Assembly: GCF_003073045.1 (NCBI RefSeq)
Contig: NC_037593.1
Coordinates: forward strand, 21,822,720 to 21,886,719
DNA length: 64,000 nucleotides
Source: Pomacea canaliculata
Taxonomy: Eukaryota; Mollusca; Gastropoda; Architaenioglossa; Ampullariidae
Direction of reading: 5' to 3'
Part shown: one piece after another, positions 11,301 through 21,976 of the stretch
How positions within the stretch are numbered: position 1 is the first letter of the stretch
Layout: every line of letters starts with the position of its first letter
Position numbers and translations under genes: made by a program
Notes under the pieces: model-generated
What the model saw: the letters and a program-made list of their open reading frames with translations, nothing else
The model's database searches: none
What the model was told of the DNA's origin: nothing

Positions 11301-12813
11301 AGAAGTCAGTAAATAATATTCTTTTGACCTACTTTCCAATCTGTGAATTCTTTGTCCTATACAGTAATTGTCTTTCAGTTGATTTTACTACAAGAGCAGA
11401 ACATAAATTTAATTAAGTTATAAATATAAATTTTTAAATTGCTGGTGGAAATTTTATTTGCGTGCACTTGTCGCTGCGCATACCAGGGGAGCACATGTTA
11501 ATGCATTGTGTATGGATGGCATTAAGCCTTTAGTGTACAGCTGTTCAACTCATTTCTGCTTGAGATGTTTTCATTTTTTTTTTTAATTTACTGTTAAAAA
11601 GGTGCTTGTCTTTGCCCCATACTTTCATTGTTGCTGTTAAGTTCATTTATGCTGTAGTTAAATGTGACAATGTTTCGGCAATGTTTTATTGTGTTTTTGT
11701 TTTTTTTTTTTTTTTTTTAAGTCTCCCCAAGAAGAGGCTGTTATCAACAAACCAAGATCTAAAAAGGTGAAACGCAAGTATGAGACTAGAAAAAAACTTG
11801 CCAAGGTAGAGGCTGCTCTTGAGGAGCAGTTTTCATCAGGACGCGTTCTTGGTGAGTATAACAGTATTACTTTATAGGATTGTAGTGGTCTCATCTCTAA
11901 TTAATCGATGCCACTTCTGGAAAGATATTATCTCATACATAATGGATTGTGTTTTGTTGTGGCCTTATGCATAAGCTCACAGAATGATGACATTCAATGT
12001 CAATGAGGAACGTCCTGTGATCCTTGTCATAGTTACCCTGACTGTGATAGACGGCCATTTTTCTATGAAGATTTGCAAACAATCCTTAATCATGTTATGA
12101 TTGACCATAAGGAAAGCATTTCACAACTTGAGATGTCTAAATTTACATGTTAAGAACATAGTACATGTAGTTGTCTGCTTTTTGAATTGCCTTTGGAGAT
12201 CAGGCTTAAGAGTAATCAGTCAACAAATTTTACTGACTGCTGCTAAAGGTAATAAATCCTTGCCTGTTGCACTAATCAACTAGCAGTCTTTTTCAGTCTA
12301 TTCAGAACATGGAACGAATGTTGGTCTGTTAGGAGTGTTTGGTTTTTTTTTTTTAATATTAAAAAAAAAGCCTATATAACACAGATAGTGCTGATTATAA
12401 GTTAGTAGGTGGTCAGTAATAAAATATGGTTCTTAAGCTTGCACAAATGTAATGTATATGGTTCATTGGTTTAGGAACTTTTTTAAAGCTCGAGTCACAG
12501 AATGATGACATTCAAGGTCAATGAGGAACTGTCCTGTGATCATTGTCATAGTTACCCTGACTGTGATGGAAACATTAAAGTAGACAAAACTCTTAGGGAA
12601 GGTTACGTTTAAAAAGTCATGAGGGTGGTGTCGTCTTAAGTTTTCAGCTGATTAATGGCATGTTCTTTGTGTTGACCTTCATAAAGTGTTCTTGGATTTT
12701 CAGCAAAGGTTGCCTCACGCCCGGGAAGAGATGGTCGAGCTGATGGCTTCGTTTTGGAGGGCAAAGAGCTTGATTTCTACCTCAGAAAAATCAAGTCTAA
12801 GAAGGGAAAGTAA
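8354..12813 (+). CDS. RPS8: 40S ribosomal protein S8 (eS8), six coding exons
   Basis: This is a structural protein of the small cytosolic ribosomal subunit. The coding exons are 8354-8357, 8919-9025, 9317-9416, 9914-10089, 11722-11851 and 12704-12813. They sum to 627 nt, that is 208 aa plus a TAA stop, equal to the human protein. The first exon contributes only ATGG before a GTAAGT donor, and the codon is completed in exon 2 to give [16 protein letters not shown], the eS8 N-terminus. Later landmarks are [40 protein letters not shown], the QWYEAHY stretch, and the end [11 protein letters not shown]. All acceptors are AG and all phases agree. The exon 2 donor (GTCCAA) is weak, but the K-to-LGPKR junction fits the family. 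A pyrimidine-rich TOP-like start precedes the ATG. Introns 2, 3 and 5 host C/D snoRNAs, and intron 4 carries a Tigger element. The identification is essentially certain. Confidence 0.97.
9155..9230 (+). ncRNA. Box C/D snoRNA in RPS8 intron 2, 28S guide of the U32/U51/snR39 type
   Basis: Box C ATGATGA is at 9162-9168, D' CTGA at 9193-9196, C' TGATGG at 9201-9206 and D CTGA at 9218-9221. A 7-bp terminal stem pairs 9155-9161 with 9224-9230 (one G-U). The 13 nt before D' (9180-9192) are perfectly complementary to the 28S stretch CCGAAAGATGGTG, and the fifth nucleotide upstream of D' selects an A. From memory, this is the adenosine 2'-O-methylated by human U32/U51 and yeast snR39. The RNA ends 86 nt before the 3' splice site, typical of intron-encoded snoRNAs. 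I recognise no target for the guide before box D. Confidence 0.85.
9712..9787 (+). ncRNA. Box C/D snoRNA in RPS8 intron 3, same 28S guide as in intron 2
   Basis: Box C ATGATGA is at 9719-9725, D' CTGA at 9749-9752, a C'-like TGTGATG at 9755-9761 and D CTGA at 9777-9780. A terminal stem AAGACT/AGTCTT (9713-9718 with 9781-9786) closes the RNA, with a possible extra G-U pair. Upstream of D', nucleotides 9734-9746 pair with the 28S stretch GAAAGATGGTGAA, leaving two mismatches next to D'. The fifth-nucleotide rule selects the same adenosine as the intron 2 snoRNA. The shared core CACCATCTTTC, the architecture and the adjacent introns suggest duplication followed by divergence. Confidence 0.82.
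10403..11235 (+). mobile_element. Tigger-type (pogo) DNA transposon remnant in RPS8 intron 4
   Basis: The element is 833 bp with terminal inverted repeats CAGTGGTACCTCGAC...GTCGAGGTACCACTG and a TA target duplication on each side (10401-10402, 11236-11237), as expected for Tc1/mariner/pogo elements. Inside, 10691-10863 encodes 57 aa starting [18 protein letters not shown] and including [11 protein letters not shown]. This is the helix-turn-helix start of a Tigger transposase, cut off before the DDE catalytic domain. The copy is therefore non-autonomous. It has the same orientation as RPS8. Confidence 0.88.
11977..12047 (+). ncRNA. SNORD46: SNORD46-like box C/D snoRNA, copy 1, RPS8 intron 5
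   Basis: A perfect 6-bp terminal stem TCACAG/CTGTGA (11977-11982 with 12042-12047) flanks box C AATGATGA (11983-11990) and box D CTGA (12038-12041); a C'-like TGTGATC lies at about 12016-12022. The 12 nt before box D (12026-12037, GTCATAGTTACC) are complementary to 28S helix 69, GGTAACTATGAC. The fifth nucleotide addresses the second A of UAAC, which from memory is human Am3739 (guide U46) and yeast A2256 (guide snR63). Human SNORD46 also sits in an RPS8 intron, which supports orthology. Confidence 0.88.
12495..12566 (+). ncRNA. SNORD46: SNORD46-like box C/D snoRNA, copy 2, RPS8 intron 5
   Basis: This near-identical second copy has the same stem (12495-12500 with 12561-12566), box C AATGATGA (12501-12508), box D CTGA (12557-12560) and the identical helix 69 guide GTCATAGTTACC. 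It differs from copy 1 by a few substitutions and one insertion near the C' region. Both copies lie in one intron, about 450 bp apart. Copy 2 ends 137 nt from the 3' splice site. Confidence 0.87.
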
Positions 12814-13054
12814 TTCAGCAAAAAAATCTGAAATATATTGGACAGTTTCCCACAGATGTGTGTTTGTTTCTTTTTTTGGCATGGAGAGTTTGAGAGCTGC
12901 AAGTGCACAGTTACCATTTAATAGCATTGATGATCCTGTCTCTAAAAATAGCACATTAATAAATGCATTGCAGAGAAGCATCAGTAACCTTGTCAATCTG
13001 TAGTCGCAGACGATAGGCAGGGTAGAGATCACAGGCACTGCCGACTTGCCTTAA

Positions 13055-13060
13055 AATAAA
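13055..13060 (+). terminator. Poly(A) signal of RPS8
   Basis: AATAAA lies 242 nt after the RPS8 stop codon, with a T-rich stretch just downstream. It is the first canonical signal after the stop, so it implies a short 3'UTR. Confidence 0.6.
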
Positions 13061-13639
13061 TGTTTTTCGCCCAACTAGTTCTTCCTGCAGGGTCTGAGAG
13101 CTGAGGAGAAAAGGCTTCTCTGTGAACATGCTGTCATGATCAGGACTGAATGTGTTCTCCACAAAAAAATAAAACACGCCTAGAGAAGGATGAACATACC
13201 ATATTTCCTCATAAGCAGGGATTGAGCTAGTGCCATGAAAGTATTTTAATTTCCAGTTTTTTTTATGTATACTTTGTTTCTTTGCACCCTGAATCCGGGT
13301 AATCTGAAAATGCACAATATAAATCCAAGGCTGAAAGAAAGAGGGCAGGGCTTGCATATACACCGCCGTTAGTGTGGCTCTTGATTGTTTCGTTTGGACA
13401 GCAAAACCAAAACTAGTAGGAGGGAGGGAAAGAGCAACAAAATATCGCTTGCAACTGAAATTCTTAATTTATTTTTAGTTTCAAACACCTTACCATTTTA
13501 TCTTTTATGATTTAGGTAACATTGAAAGGAATTCAACTATTATTTGCATAAGTGAAGTACAGATCAAAATCAGGGCTGCATGTAATGTCATACACATATG
13601 TGTTCAGAATCAACTTGTTCAAAGATAGATCAGACATTT

Positions 13640-14660
13640 AAACTTGAAACATAAATGTGTTCCTGGACAGCGTGTAGTCCTCTGGAGTACGTGGCCATGC
13701 AGAAAGTTGCTCAGAAGCTTAACAGCAGCACCATTAGGGAAGGTATATATTGCAATTTATATGAGGCTTGTACACTTGTCATGGATGTACCTGAAGTGTG
13801 GAAAACATCCAATAAGTCACTTGCCTTCGTCTCGCAGGGTCTCCATCGCAATGTTCAATACACCAGTAAATTTGACACCTGACCTGCTGTCTTGTCACTG
13901 AGCTGAGGGTGACAATTCTTGCCGAGGCTCACTTTACTACCCTGCACCAGTTCTTTTCATCCTATCTTTTTTACTTTAAACAACGTGCCACCCCTCGTTA
14001 ATCTGTCTAACATCATTTCTCACTAACATATTAATGGCCACATCACGGTCATGAACATGCTCTTAAATGATGACACCTAACGCATGCATGCTTTCATACA
14101 TGATGTGCCGCTGGGTGTTCACGTCATCTTTGGTGATATGCTGAAGATTTAGGAACTTGTGGGTCGATACTACCAGAGTAGCATCATCAAGTGATAAGTT
14201 CTACAAGCATGCCTTGCATCTGTCATCACACTAATCCCGTCGGTCAGAGGAAACTGTTCTGCTTGAAGTGAACTGCGACAGACTGGTGCTTCAAGAAGTC
14301 AACGATCCGTGGTAACCATTTTCTCAAAAATGTATTATTCACATGTCCCAAATTGGTACACTTAGCAAATTTATTTCTATTGAGTGGGGATAATTCCCGA
14401 TGTAATGTACATTCTTTCACCTACATCATGTCTCACCTAGTGGAGACTAGTTCCAGACGATATTTTGTCCCTTAGGACAACCAAAGATGATCAGCACATG
14501 CCCATCCATTTTTTACATCTTCACTTCGAGTGAAGATATGCACGAGGCTGAATGTGCTTAAACATGATCTAGAATATCCATCACCTTGTACTCACCAGCA
14601 CACAACGTGGAGCCGATTTTGTAGATGGTGAATGGGCTCTGTTACAGGTGGGATTTGTTG
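13640..14660 (-). pseudogene. Degraded transposase-like ORF, same family as the THAP-linked gene at 60.3-63.6 kb
   Basis: The minus strand holds protein fragments broken by stops and frame changes: GISVMTDARHACR (about 14235-14197), then in another frame DATLVVSTHKFLNLQHITKD, EHVHDRDVAINMLVRNDV and NEGWHVV (about 14185-13990), then YWCIEHCDGDP (about 13850-13815). The order of a DARH motif, a HDRN/D-like motif, an N-x-x-WH motif and an HCDGDP motif matches a widespread uncharacterised invertebrate family that I associate with THAP-linked, Kolobok-type transposases. That association is from memory. At least two stops and two frame changes make it a pseudogene. Confidence 0.5.
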
Positions 14661-15889
14661 CTCATTTGTACAGGTACGAACATTGCTTTCAAAAGCAGAT
14701 GTACTTTATGTCAGTCACCAGGGGAATAAACTGAAAAGTTAAATATTGTCATCTCTTATGAGTAAAGAAAGAGAAATAAAGGACGAAACCAATAAAAATG
14801 AAGTTTTAAAATTCAGTTGTCTTTGTGTCATTTCCACTGTTCGTCCTTCTCTCCTTCATTTTTCTTTCTATTTTATGGGGAATACATTCAATTGTTGGTC
14901 CTAACCCTGACAATATGTTCAGTTGCAAAACTTTTCACCTCAGCTTTTTAAACGCCAACAGCAAGTACTCTGCTCAGAAAGACGTTTTATAGCTCGGGTA
15001 GTCGACACCGCCTGTGATCTCCACCCTGCCTCAGGGTCGGGGTAGCAGTTAGGGAAACTGACTGCTTGTAAAAATGTATTAGTGTACTCCTACCTTCCCA
15101 ACACGGACCAAACCATTTCAAAAAACGCTCACAAGAAGTTCCGCCATCAAGTGTTTACTCAGCAAGAATACCGACGCTATCGCTGGACAAGGTCAAGGAA
15201 GAATTGAAAAATATTCAGAAGTGAAGTATTATACAGAAAGTAACAGAAATCAGTAGTGCTCTTCCATCGTACCCGTAATGAAGAAATCAGGTAGTGCGTT
15301 GATTACAATATGCAACTCAAAACCGCAGTAAAGCGAGAGCGGTACACCTTACCAATATTAAAAAATTAATTTACATGAGCGCAGCATCGGCTTTCTACCG
15401 GATTTCTTTTGATCCAGATTTGTTATCACTCCATGTGGGGATATTTTTTCAAGAGGCTACCGTTTGGCAGTTGGTCGGCTCCAGATATCTTCCGAGAAAC
15501 ATAAAAGCTCTCGTGAAGGATGAGTCCCACGTAATTTGAGATTTTGATGATATACTCGTGCAAAGTGAGAACGAACAAGCTCGTGGAAAACGTAACTATG
15601 AGAAATGCGAGCTCAAAAGACCGCCGAATAGTTAACGATAACAAAAATCTGTGATAGTGATAAAACAAACGCTTATGCTGAGTGACAGTTTTCAAATGTA
15701 GGAGATGTGTATTATCTCTATTCCACTACGTTTGCAACGGGTGCAGAAGGATGCGACAAAGACCCTTGTGCGGCTGTAGCAACCGCCGTGGCTACTGCGA
15801 CGAGCATCGCTGGCAGACGGTCGTGTGGCCTACTAACCGCCACTGTGTAGGACGGAGCGTCATTCACTTTTTCTGGAGTCAGAGCCAAG
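14661..15889. other. Intergenic, upstream of the signal-peptide exon
   Basis: No gene recognised. CpG content rises over the last 400 bp before the ATG at 15890, as expected for a promoter and 5'UTR. Confidence 0.4.
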
Positions 15890-15979
15890 ATGAGCTCTGC
15901 TGGCGCCGTTCTGTGCTACTGGTCACTGCTCCTCGCCCTCCTGGTCAGCGAGCACCCGACGACCGCTGATGGGGACAAG
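15890..15979 (+). CDS. Signal-peptide exon of a secreted protein
   Basis: An ATG in good context (GCCAAGATGA) opens 30 codons. The product has a short N-terminus, a hydrophobic core (VLCYWSLLLALLV), then SEHPTTADGDK, followed immediately by a GTGAGT donor. This is a textbook cleavable signal peptide, with a probable cut near TTA-DG. The exon ends in phase 0. It is upstream of and on the same strand as the cysteine-rich exons at 21.7-24.1 kb and is the natural candidate for their first exon. However, those exons appear to need one or two nucleotides from an earlier exon, so a missing exon or a separate gene is possible. Confidence 0.6.
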
Positions 15980-17813
15980 GTGAGTGATGCACACATCGTA
16001 TTTTACTAGCTAGAGTTTTGCCAAAAGACCGGGAGACTGACGGCGGCGCAAGACTGACAGCAGAGATGATGCTATGCTGGACCCTGTGCCTTGTGCCAGG
16101 ACTGATCAATAGTTTGTCTCGCTGGCGATGTACATGCTCATACCAGCGAAATCAGTCTGGTTTTTAGGTACAATGGTATCTTTGTGTACTTAATTGAACA
16201 TAGCTAATAATGAGGGCTCACTGAAACACATTTATTATGAGAGGATCATCATTTTACGATATAAAACGCAATTTTAAAAACCCAAATAGTGTATAAAACA
16301 GTCACCAAAAAGACAGTTATAAAATTGAACTGTTGGAGGCTTTAATAATGGTCAAGATGCACATAGCTGCTGGAGATGCTGATTCTTTTTTGCCGATGGT
16401 GATGTCGGCTGGACGTGTTTCCGTTACAAACGCTGCCAGCAGGCTGATTAGCCTTGCAGTCGGCCTTCGCTTCAGCTGAACTGGCTGCCGGTAACACAAA
16501 CACACTTTTTAACACGTTGGTAATCTAGTTTTGAGGCTGCTGGTCACAGCTGAAGGTCATCGGTAATATCGATCTCTGCTGGGTTTCCTCGCCTCAGCTT
16601 GCGGCTGAATGGTGAACGAGAATGCTGGAACCATCCCATCCCACGCTGATCACGTGATTAATCAGAGTCACAAACGTAGAAGCTGATTGTTACTTGTGCC
16701 ACTTGGCTAAATAGGTAAGAGTATCTTGAGCACGTGACACGTCCATGACCATAAGTAACAGGTAACAAAGGGGCCTGTTGAAAGCGACAAATCAGTTTAG
16801 GCTCACAAGCTCGTGCAGCTGTACAATAGGGTGTAGCGTTATCCAATGAATTGTAACTGATCAACAGGTACATTTGGGGTTTTGTACAACCAGCTACTGT
16901 ATACTGAATTCAAAAATTATATATAGCAAAGAAATCTGCAATGAGCAGAGCACCTCCTATTTCTGTCCCAAAACGTGCAAAAGTCACGTTTTCTAAACTA
17001 AATGTTTCCTTTTTTGTCAAAAGTTCTCTATTTAATAACTGCAAGAAAAGATCAGTTTCTGATATATTTGCACTGTCAGACAATATAAACAGTGCAGACA
17101 CCGGTTTTCATTTCTAGTCACGCAGTCAACGAAAATCTTGCTTAGTCTGAAATAACGCCATAAAGCCTCTCGACTTGATGACAGCTGGTATGTAACCATC
17201 CCTTGCATCCATCCCACAGACTGATTTTGATGCCTCATTCACTGTCCTGACAGCGTTTGACTCTCTGAGAGTGGCAAAGTATCTGACTGATGAAGGGGTG
17301 AGTTCTTCATCTCAGAGGTGCTTTTTGAGAGGTGGTTCCATTGCAACGTTTGGGTAGTGGGTAGTTTTTCTTTTTTTTTTTTTTTTTTTTTTTGGGGGGG
17401 GTAGTTTGGGTAGTGGGAATTCTCTGGTTTGTTGTTGATACCCACCAGCTGATTGGCGAATGGTCTTTATTTTATTATGTCCACTGCTGCCTTTCTTTTG
17501 ACTCTATCGTCATCTTCAAGCATCCACAGAATAACATTTTGTGGTGGGCCCAAATATGCACTGCAGACCACGTTATATTCCTGCATGCCGGTGATAACAA
17601 ACTCTGTTAATTAATTGTTGAAGCAAGTGCTCTGGTCCGTCAGTGCATCTTGGGCGACACTTGATGCTAAATCACGTAGAGGTCTATAGCAGTAGACGAT
17701 GACGTATGTCATGGAATACAGTTCGTTACTTGGTTACACTGTTGCCACACATGGCCTACATATCCTGCTAGCAGTTGTGAGCCATCAGGCAACGACACCA
17801 GCCCAGGCTTTTA
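15980..17813. other. Probable intron of the secreted-protein gene, nothing recognised
   Basis: No convincing exon or transposon. A small exon that would repair the phase mismatch between 15979 and 21747 could lie here or in 19.6-20.5 kb but I cannot identify it. Confidence 0.35.
17360..17402 (+). repeat. Poly-T / poly-G run
   Basis: About 25 T followed by 8 G, flanked on each side by the phrase GGGTAGTGGG/GGGTAGTTTGGG, so a slipped duplication is likely. Assembly length may be unreliable. Confidence 0.6.
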
Positions 17814-17930
17814 GCGGCCCGGTGGCGCAACGGTTAGCGCTGTTAGCGCCTGTCACCAATACAGTGAAGGTTGGCTGCCCTGAGTTCATTTCTCGTCTCG
17901 GGCACGCTGTTCTTTCTCTGCACGTGGCAC
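17814..17930 (+). mobile_element. tRNA-derived SINE
   Basis: GCGGCCCGGTGGCGCAACGG contains a Pol III A box (TGGCGCAACGG), and GAGTTCATTTCTCG at 17882-17895 is a decayed B box. The spacing is tRNA-like. The stretch downstream is SINE body of uncertain extent. Confidence 0.7.
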
Positions 17931-18049
17931 AGAAAATGACAGAAAATGGCTTCAACATTTTCCCACGAAGTCAGTATACATTCACTTTTGTAAACTGCGA
18001 GGCATGCTTCCTAATGGAAATAGTTCCATCAATGGCACGGTAATCAGAA

Positions 18050-19640
18050 TGGTCTAGGAAGTAAAATTCCTCAGGGTCATTTTTGACCATAAACTGTCTT
18101 TTCTGTCTCATATTAAATCTCTACGCCTTTTTTGTGTCAGGAAGCTTTGGACATTCTCAGAGTAGTTGGCCATGTCAGCTGGGGGGCGGACCGCACGGTC
18201 CTGTTTCGTCTGTATCGTGCCCTGGTCCCCCTCCTGGATCCATCATTTATGGCTCTGCTGGAGAGTCCTACCTCAAAATTCTCGATCCTATTTAGCACCA
18301 AGGGCTTCGCATCTGTTTGGGTGCCTTCCACACCACTCCAGTACAAAGTCTGTACGCATAAGCTGGTGAACCTCCACTTTCTCTTCACCGTATGAAACTC
18401 ATACTATCCTATGTCTGTCGCTTGAAAGCTCACCCTGGAAACCCTGACTACCTTGCTGTGTTTTGACCAGAGCGTGCTGCCCTGTATGCCATGTATATCA
18501 AGGAGCAAAAACCTGTATCACTCCAAGCTGCACATCCCTTACAAGCAGCTAGAGTAAATATTCTACCGATAGAGCCTCTCCCTCTACTAACAGATCGTCC
18601 TTGGACTTTTCCTATTCCAGATATTTGTCTGAATAAATGGCACCAGTGAACTCATCTTTTTTCCAACGCTTGCAGGAACCTCTTTCTGACTATCCTGGAT
18701 TCTGCTCTATCTTTACAGATACTTCTAGAGTTCCAAACGGTGGCCCTGTAACTGCGGCAGCAGTTCCGTCCTGCCAGTCGCAACATGCTTCTTCAGCCCG
18801 ACTGGATCGCTGCTCTATTTTCACTGCGGAATTTCACGCCATCTTGTTTGCCTTGCAGCACGTTCACCGCTCTTAGGAGCACGAATTTTTGATTATTTCG
18901 ATCTCCCTTTCTGCCCTTCAAGCTTCTCTTTCCAATTGTTTTGACCAATATATCATGGTTAAGATTCATACGATTCATGCAGCTCTTCTCCGACCAAAAA
19001 AAAAAAAAAAAAAAAGACATTGTTTTCATCTGGGCTCTTGGCCATGCTGGCAACTCCACTGGGACACTTTGGGCCAAAATAAGTTACATGCCATCTTTTC
19101 CTGTCTTTCAGGCGTGCCGTCCTGTGCGGCGGGAGGAAGTTCTTCTTAGTACATTAAGCTAAGGACACACCTATGCCACGCAATCGCACCTTTTACGAGG
19201 GGAACCCCCACCAGACTGTCCCTAGTGTCGGCGAATTTTTTACAGTTGAACATGTATTAATAAAATATCCTTGTCTACAGAGTACCTGACAGATATTTTT
19301 TTATCGCAGATTCTTTGGTATACCTGTTTAGATTAATCCCATCGGCAACTATTTTTTCATTTTTAAAGATAGGGTTTTAATCTTTTTGGACTTCATTTTT
19401 TTTATGCTTTCTTCCTTTCTTTCTAATAGTTTATTCGTATCATCACCCGTCTAGATCACAGTGCAAAGTTTTACACGTCTTGACATATCTGGTTTTAATT
19501 GTACCACATCGCTGTTAACACCTGGTTTTAACTGTACCGTATCACTGTAATGATTACATTTACAGAGAGGTTTTAGTGTCATTCACATTGTCACACTTAC
19601 CATCATGATTTTAAGGGTCCGAAGCCTTGCTCAAGCCCTA
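18050..19640 (+). mobile_element. Non-LTR retrotransposon (I/Jockey-like) with RNase H remnant
   Basis: Fragments in shifting frames read: FDHKLSFLSHIKSLRLFCVR, SWGADRTVLFRLYRAL (both thumb/post-RT motifs), LYAMYIKEQKP, then SIFTAEFHAILFAL (about 18808-18850), an RNase H motif. FTDTSRVPNGGPVT (about 18712) is the start of the RNase H domain (FTDGS). A 19-bp poly-A run at 18997 interrupts it. The copy is heavily damaged. It lies between the first exon and later exons of the secreted-protein locus. Confidence 0.75.
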
Positions 19641-20524
19641 ATCATGTCTGCACCACACTGATGCGTTATCCTGACGGTTACACTGCTGACGAAGGCCCCA
19701 ACTGTTTTTGCGGCGAAACGACGGCATGCAGCAGCGAATGGGAAGAAAACAGCGACAATACTCTTACCTGGCAGCACTATGAGAGAGGTGGGGCGTCTAC
19801 TCAGTTCAAATGTTCTCTACTGTTTTTATGTACATTTGTACTTTTCTAAAGGGTTACACAATTTTCTTTGTTCTCCTACCATCGTCCTTGTGACTTCAAG
19901 CTTGTTTTTATTGAACTGGGATTTAGCATTGTGTCTATTTCTTAGGATAAGGTTGGAAGAAGAGAGGGAGGGAAAGAAACTTAATATTTTAAACTTTCTT
20001 TGCATTTTATTTAGTTTTGCTGATAAAGGCCATCGGCTTGACAGGAAGGGGAGCATTAATTTAATATTTTCTGTTAATGTTTGTCGTATATGTTATATAT
20101 CGAAGAGAGATTTTAGGATTTTAAAACTAGTTTTGGGGTGCCCTCCACAAGTAAAAAGAGATTTGTGGAAGCCATTAACGATATATACATTCAGCTACGC
20201 ATTCGCTGCAGTGCAAAAATGCTTGGTTCCCAATTTTTTTACACTAAGGATCATACGGACCTGGACATGGCCTCTTAAACACTCGAGACAGGTGTTGACA
20301 GCTGGCATTTTGGCATTTTGAATGTCAGTGATTGGCATGCTATGAGCTATCCCGATTTAAATGTTTAAATGCTGGCTTATAACTTCAAAGAGGTATTTAT
20401 AGAAGATTAGTCTTTTATTTATCAATAAACAATAAAAGATTTACAATGCAATGCAAATATTACTCTGTTTTATTAACGCTGAGTGTCAGCGTTATGGAGG
20501 CCGCCATTGTAACCGATTCACACC

Positions 20525-20595
20525 TAATAATAATAATTGCTAAATTTGTAAAGCACATACTCGCATTCCTGAGGAGAATGCTCTTAGTGCTTAAG
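20525..20595 (+). repeat. LINE 3'-end-like repeat, copy 1
   Basis: TAATAATAATAATTGC then AAAGCACATACTCGCATTCC and ATGCTCTTAGTGCTTAAG. The same unit recurs at 53471-53541, and this AATAAT...CGCT-TAAG type is a frequent mollusc repeat. Confidence 0.6.
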
Positions 20596-20649
20596 AACAA
20601 GAACGAAACGTATGAACAAGAACGAAACGAATGAAAACAGACACATCAG

Positions 20650-20760
20650 CAAAAACATCCCTTCAGTGGAAAGCTGATAGTAAGAGGAAACGTGACCGAC
20701 TAAAAAGAAACATGGCAAAGATCAATCCAGAAAGAACTGAGGACCAAAAACTGACAGGGA
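20650..20760 (+). mobile_element. RTE-type LINE C-terminal scrap
   Basis: KETWQRSIQKELRTKN in one frame matches the RTE C-terminal motif (GRPKETWRRTVEKELK). It is short and has in-frame stops. Confidence 0.4.
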
Positions 20761-20934
20761 CGCACATTGACGAGCTCAGTGTTCAGCTTGTGATATCAAC
20801 GTTTGCTTGACGTTGGATTCTTCTTACCGCGCATGTCTCTGACAGATCCACTTTCAAAATATGCGTGACACAGAATTGACAAAACTGTTGTTCTGTGGCA
20901 ATGTGACCACATTTGACCACAAAACACCTGATTA

Positions 20935-21600
20935 ACGTTTGCTGCAGATGGAACACTTTGAAGAGATCTTGAATCGACCTCGTCCACCGTCTTTACCTGA
21001 TATACCACTAGCATCTGAACTTCACGTCAACACCAGCCCTCCCACTAAGACAGAAATCAAAGCTATCAAAAGCCTGAAAGTGGCCAAGCAGCAGGCCCAG
21101 ATGCTTACCCCCAAAAGCACTTAAGGCAGACCCAGAAACAACAGCAACAATTTTACAGCCCCTCCTACACAAGATCTGGGAACAAGAGCTAATACCAACA
21201 GACTGGAAACTACACCAATGTGAAAGCTGTCCTACTGTATGGTTCTGAAACCTGGAGAGTACCAAACACCATCAACAAGCTCCAGACCTTTACCAACTGA
21301 TGCATACGCCATGCCATATTCTGGGAATAAGATGGCCTGAAAAGATCTCCAAACGCAAACTGTGGAAAAGAACCGGCCAGAATGCCACTAGCCAAGACAT
21401 CAAAAAGTGCAAATGGGGCTGGATAGGACACACCCTGCGCAAACCAGCTGATACCATTGCCAGGCAGGCACAAAGTGGAATCCTCAGGGGAAGAGGACAG
21501 TTGGAGACCAAAGCAGACCTGGAAAAGAATAGTAGAGAGTGAGGCAAAGGACGTCGAAATTACATGGGCCCAACTGAGGAGGGCTGCCCCAAAAGGCTTT
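20935..21600 (+). mobile_element. RTE-type LINE with internal deletion
   Basis: First MEHFEEILNRPRPPSLPDIP and a lysine-rich EIKAIKSLKVAK region (early RT), then KIWEQELIPTDWKLH, which jumps straight to NVKAVLLYGSETW, then KRTGQNATSQDIKKCKWGWI with GHTLRKPAD (C-terminal). The central RT domain, including the FADD catalytic motif, is deleted at about 21208. Several stops. It ends about 70 nt before the favoured reading of the cysteine-rich exon, after a (GT)n run at 21615. Confidence 0.78.
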
Positions 21601-21746
21601 AATGATTTTTCTTTGTGTGTGTGTGTGTGGACATCATCGTATGAGCCCTTTGATTTGACAAAACAGTTCTAGATAACTCTATGCGTTGTGTGAATGACGA
21701 ACGATATTTGTGTTTGTCATGCTCAAAAGCATAGTGAAATATGCAG

Positions 21747-21976
21747 GGCACTGGAGAGTACAATACAAGTTCTGCAAGCCAGTCTTTGCTGAGATGAGGC
21801 AGTGTGAGCCGGATGAGCGAGCCGTCACCATTAATACAGAGGTCAAGACGTGGAAGCCGTACATTGACCAGGCGCGCTGTCGGTGTCCACACAGTACGGG
21901 TACCAGCACCTTGTATCAGCTCAGTGGGTGGAAGCGAGAAGGTGCTCAGTGGAAATATCACTACAACTGTCACAAG
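21747..21976 (+). CDS. Internal exon of a cysteine-rich secreted protein
   Basis: The reading frame is open from 21698 to a clear GTTAGT donor after 21976 (phase 0). Cysteines occur in KFCKP, RQCEP, ARCRCPHS and YNCHK, with aromatic spacing typical of small disulphide-rich extracellular domains. The exact start is uncertain: acceptors in frame are AAAAG before 21730 and GCAG before 21747. I favour the second, which needs one nucleotide from the previous exon. The next exon joins in phase. I do not recognise the family; the CRCP...C pattern recalls some invertebrate venom and immune cysteine-rich proteins, but this is not an assignment. Confidence 0.65.

Noticed and set aside
19661..19849. CTGACGA...GAAAC pattern, possible hammerhead ribozyme, or an exon (TADEGPNCFCGETTACSS)
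   Set aside because: Stem II pairs poorly and I could not form stems I and III; it more likely belongs to the end of the adjacent LINE. No splice sites support an exon.
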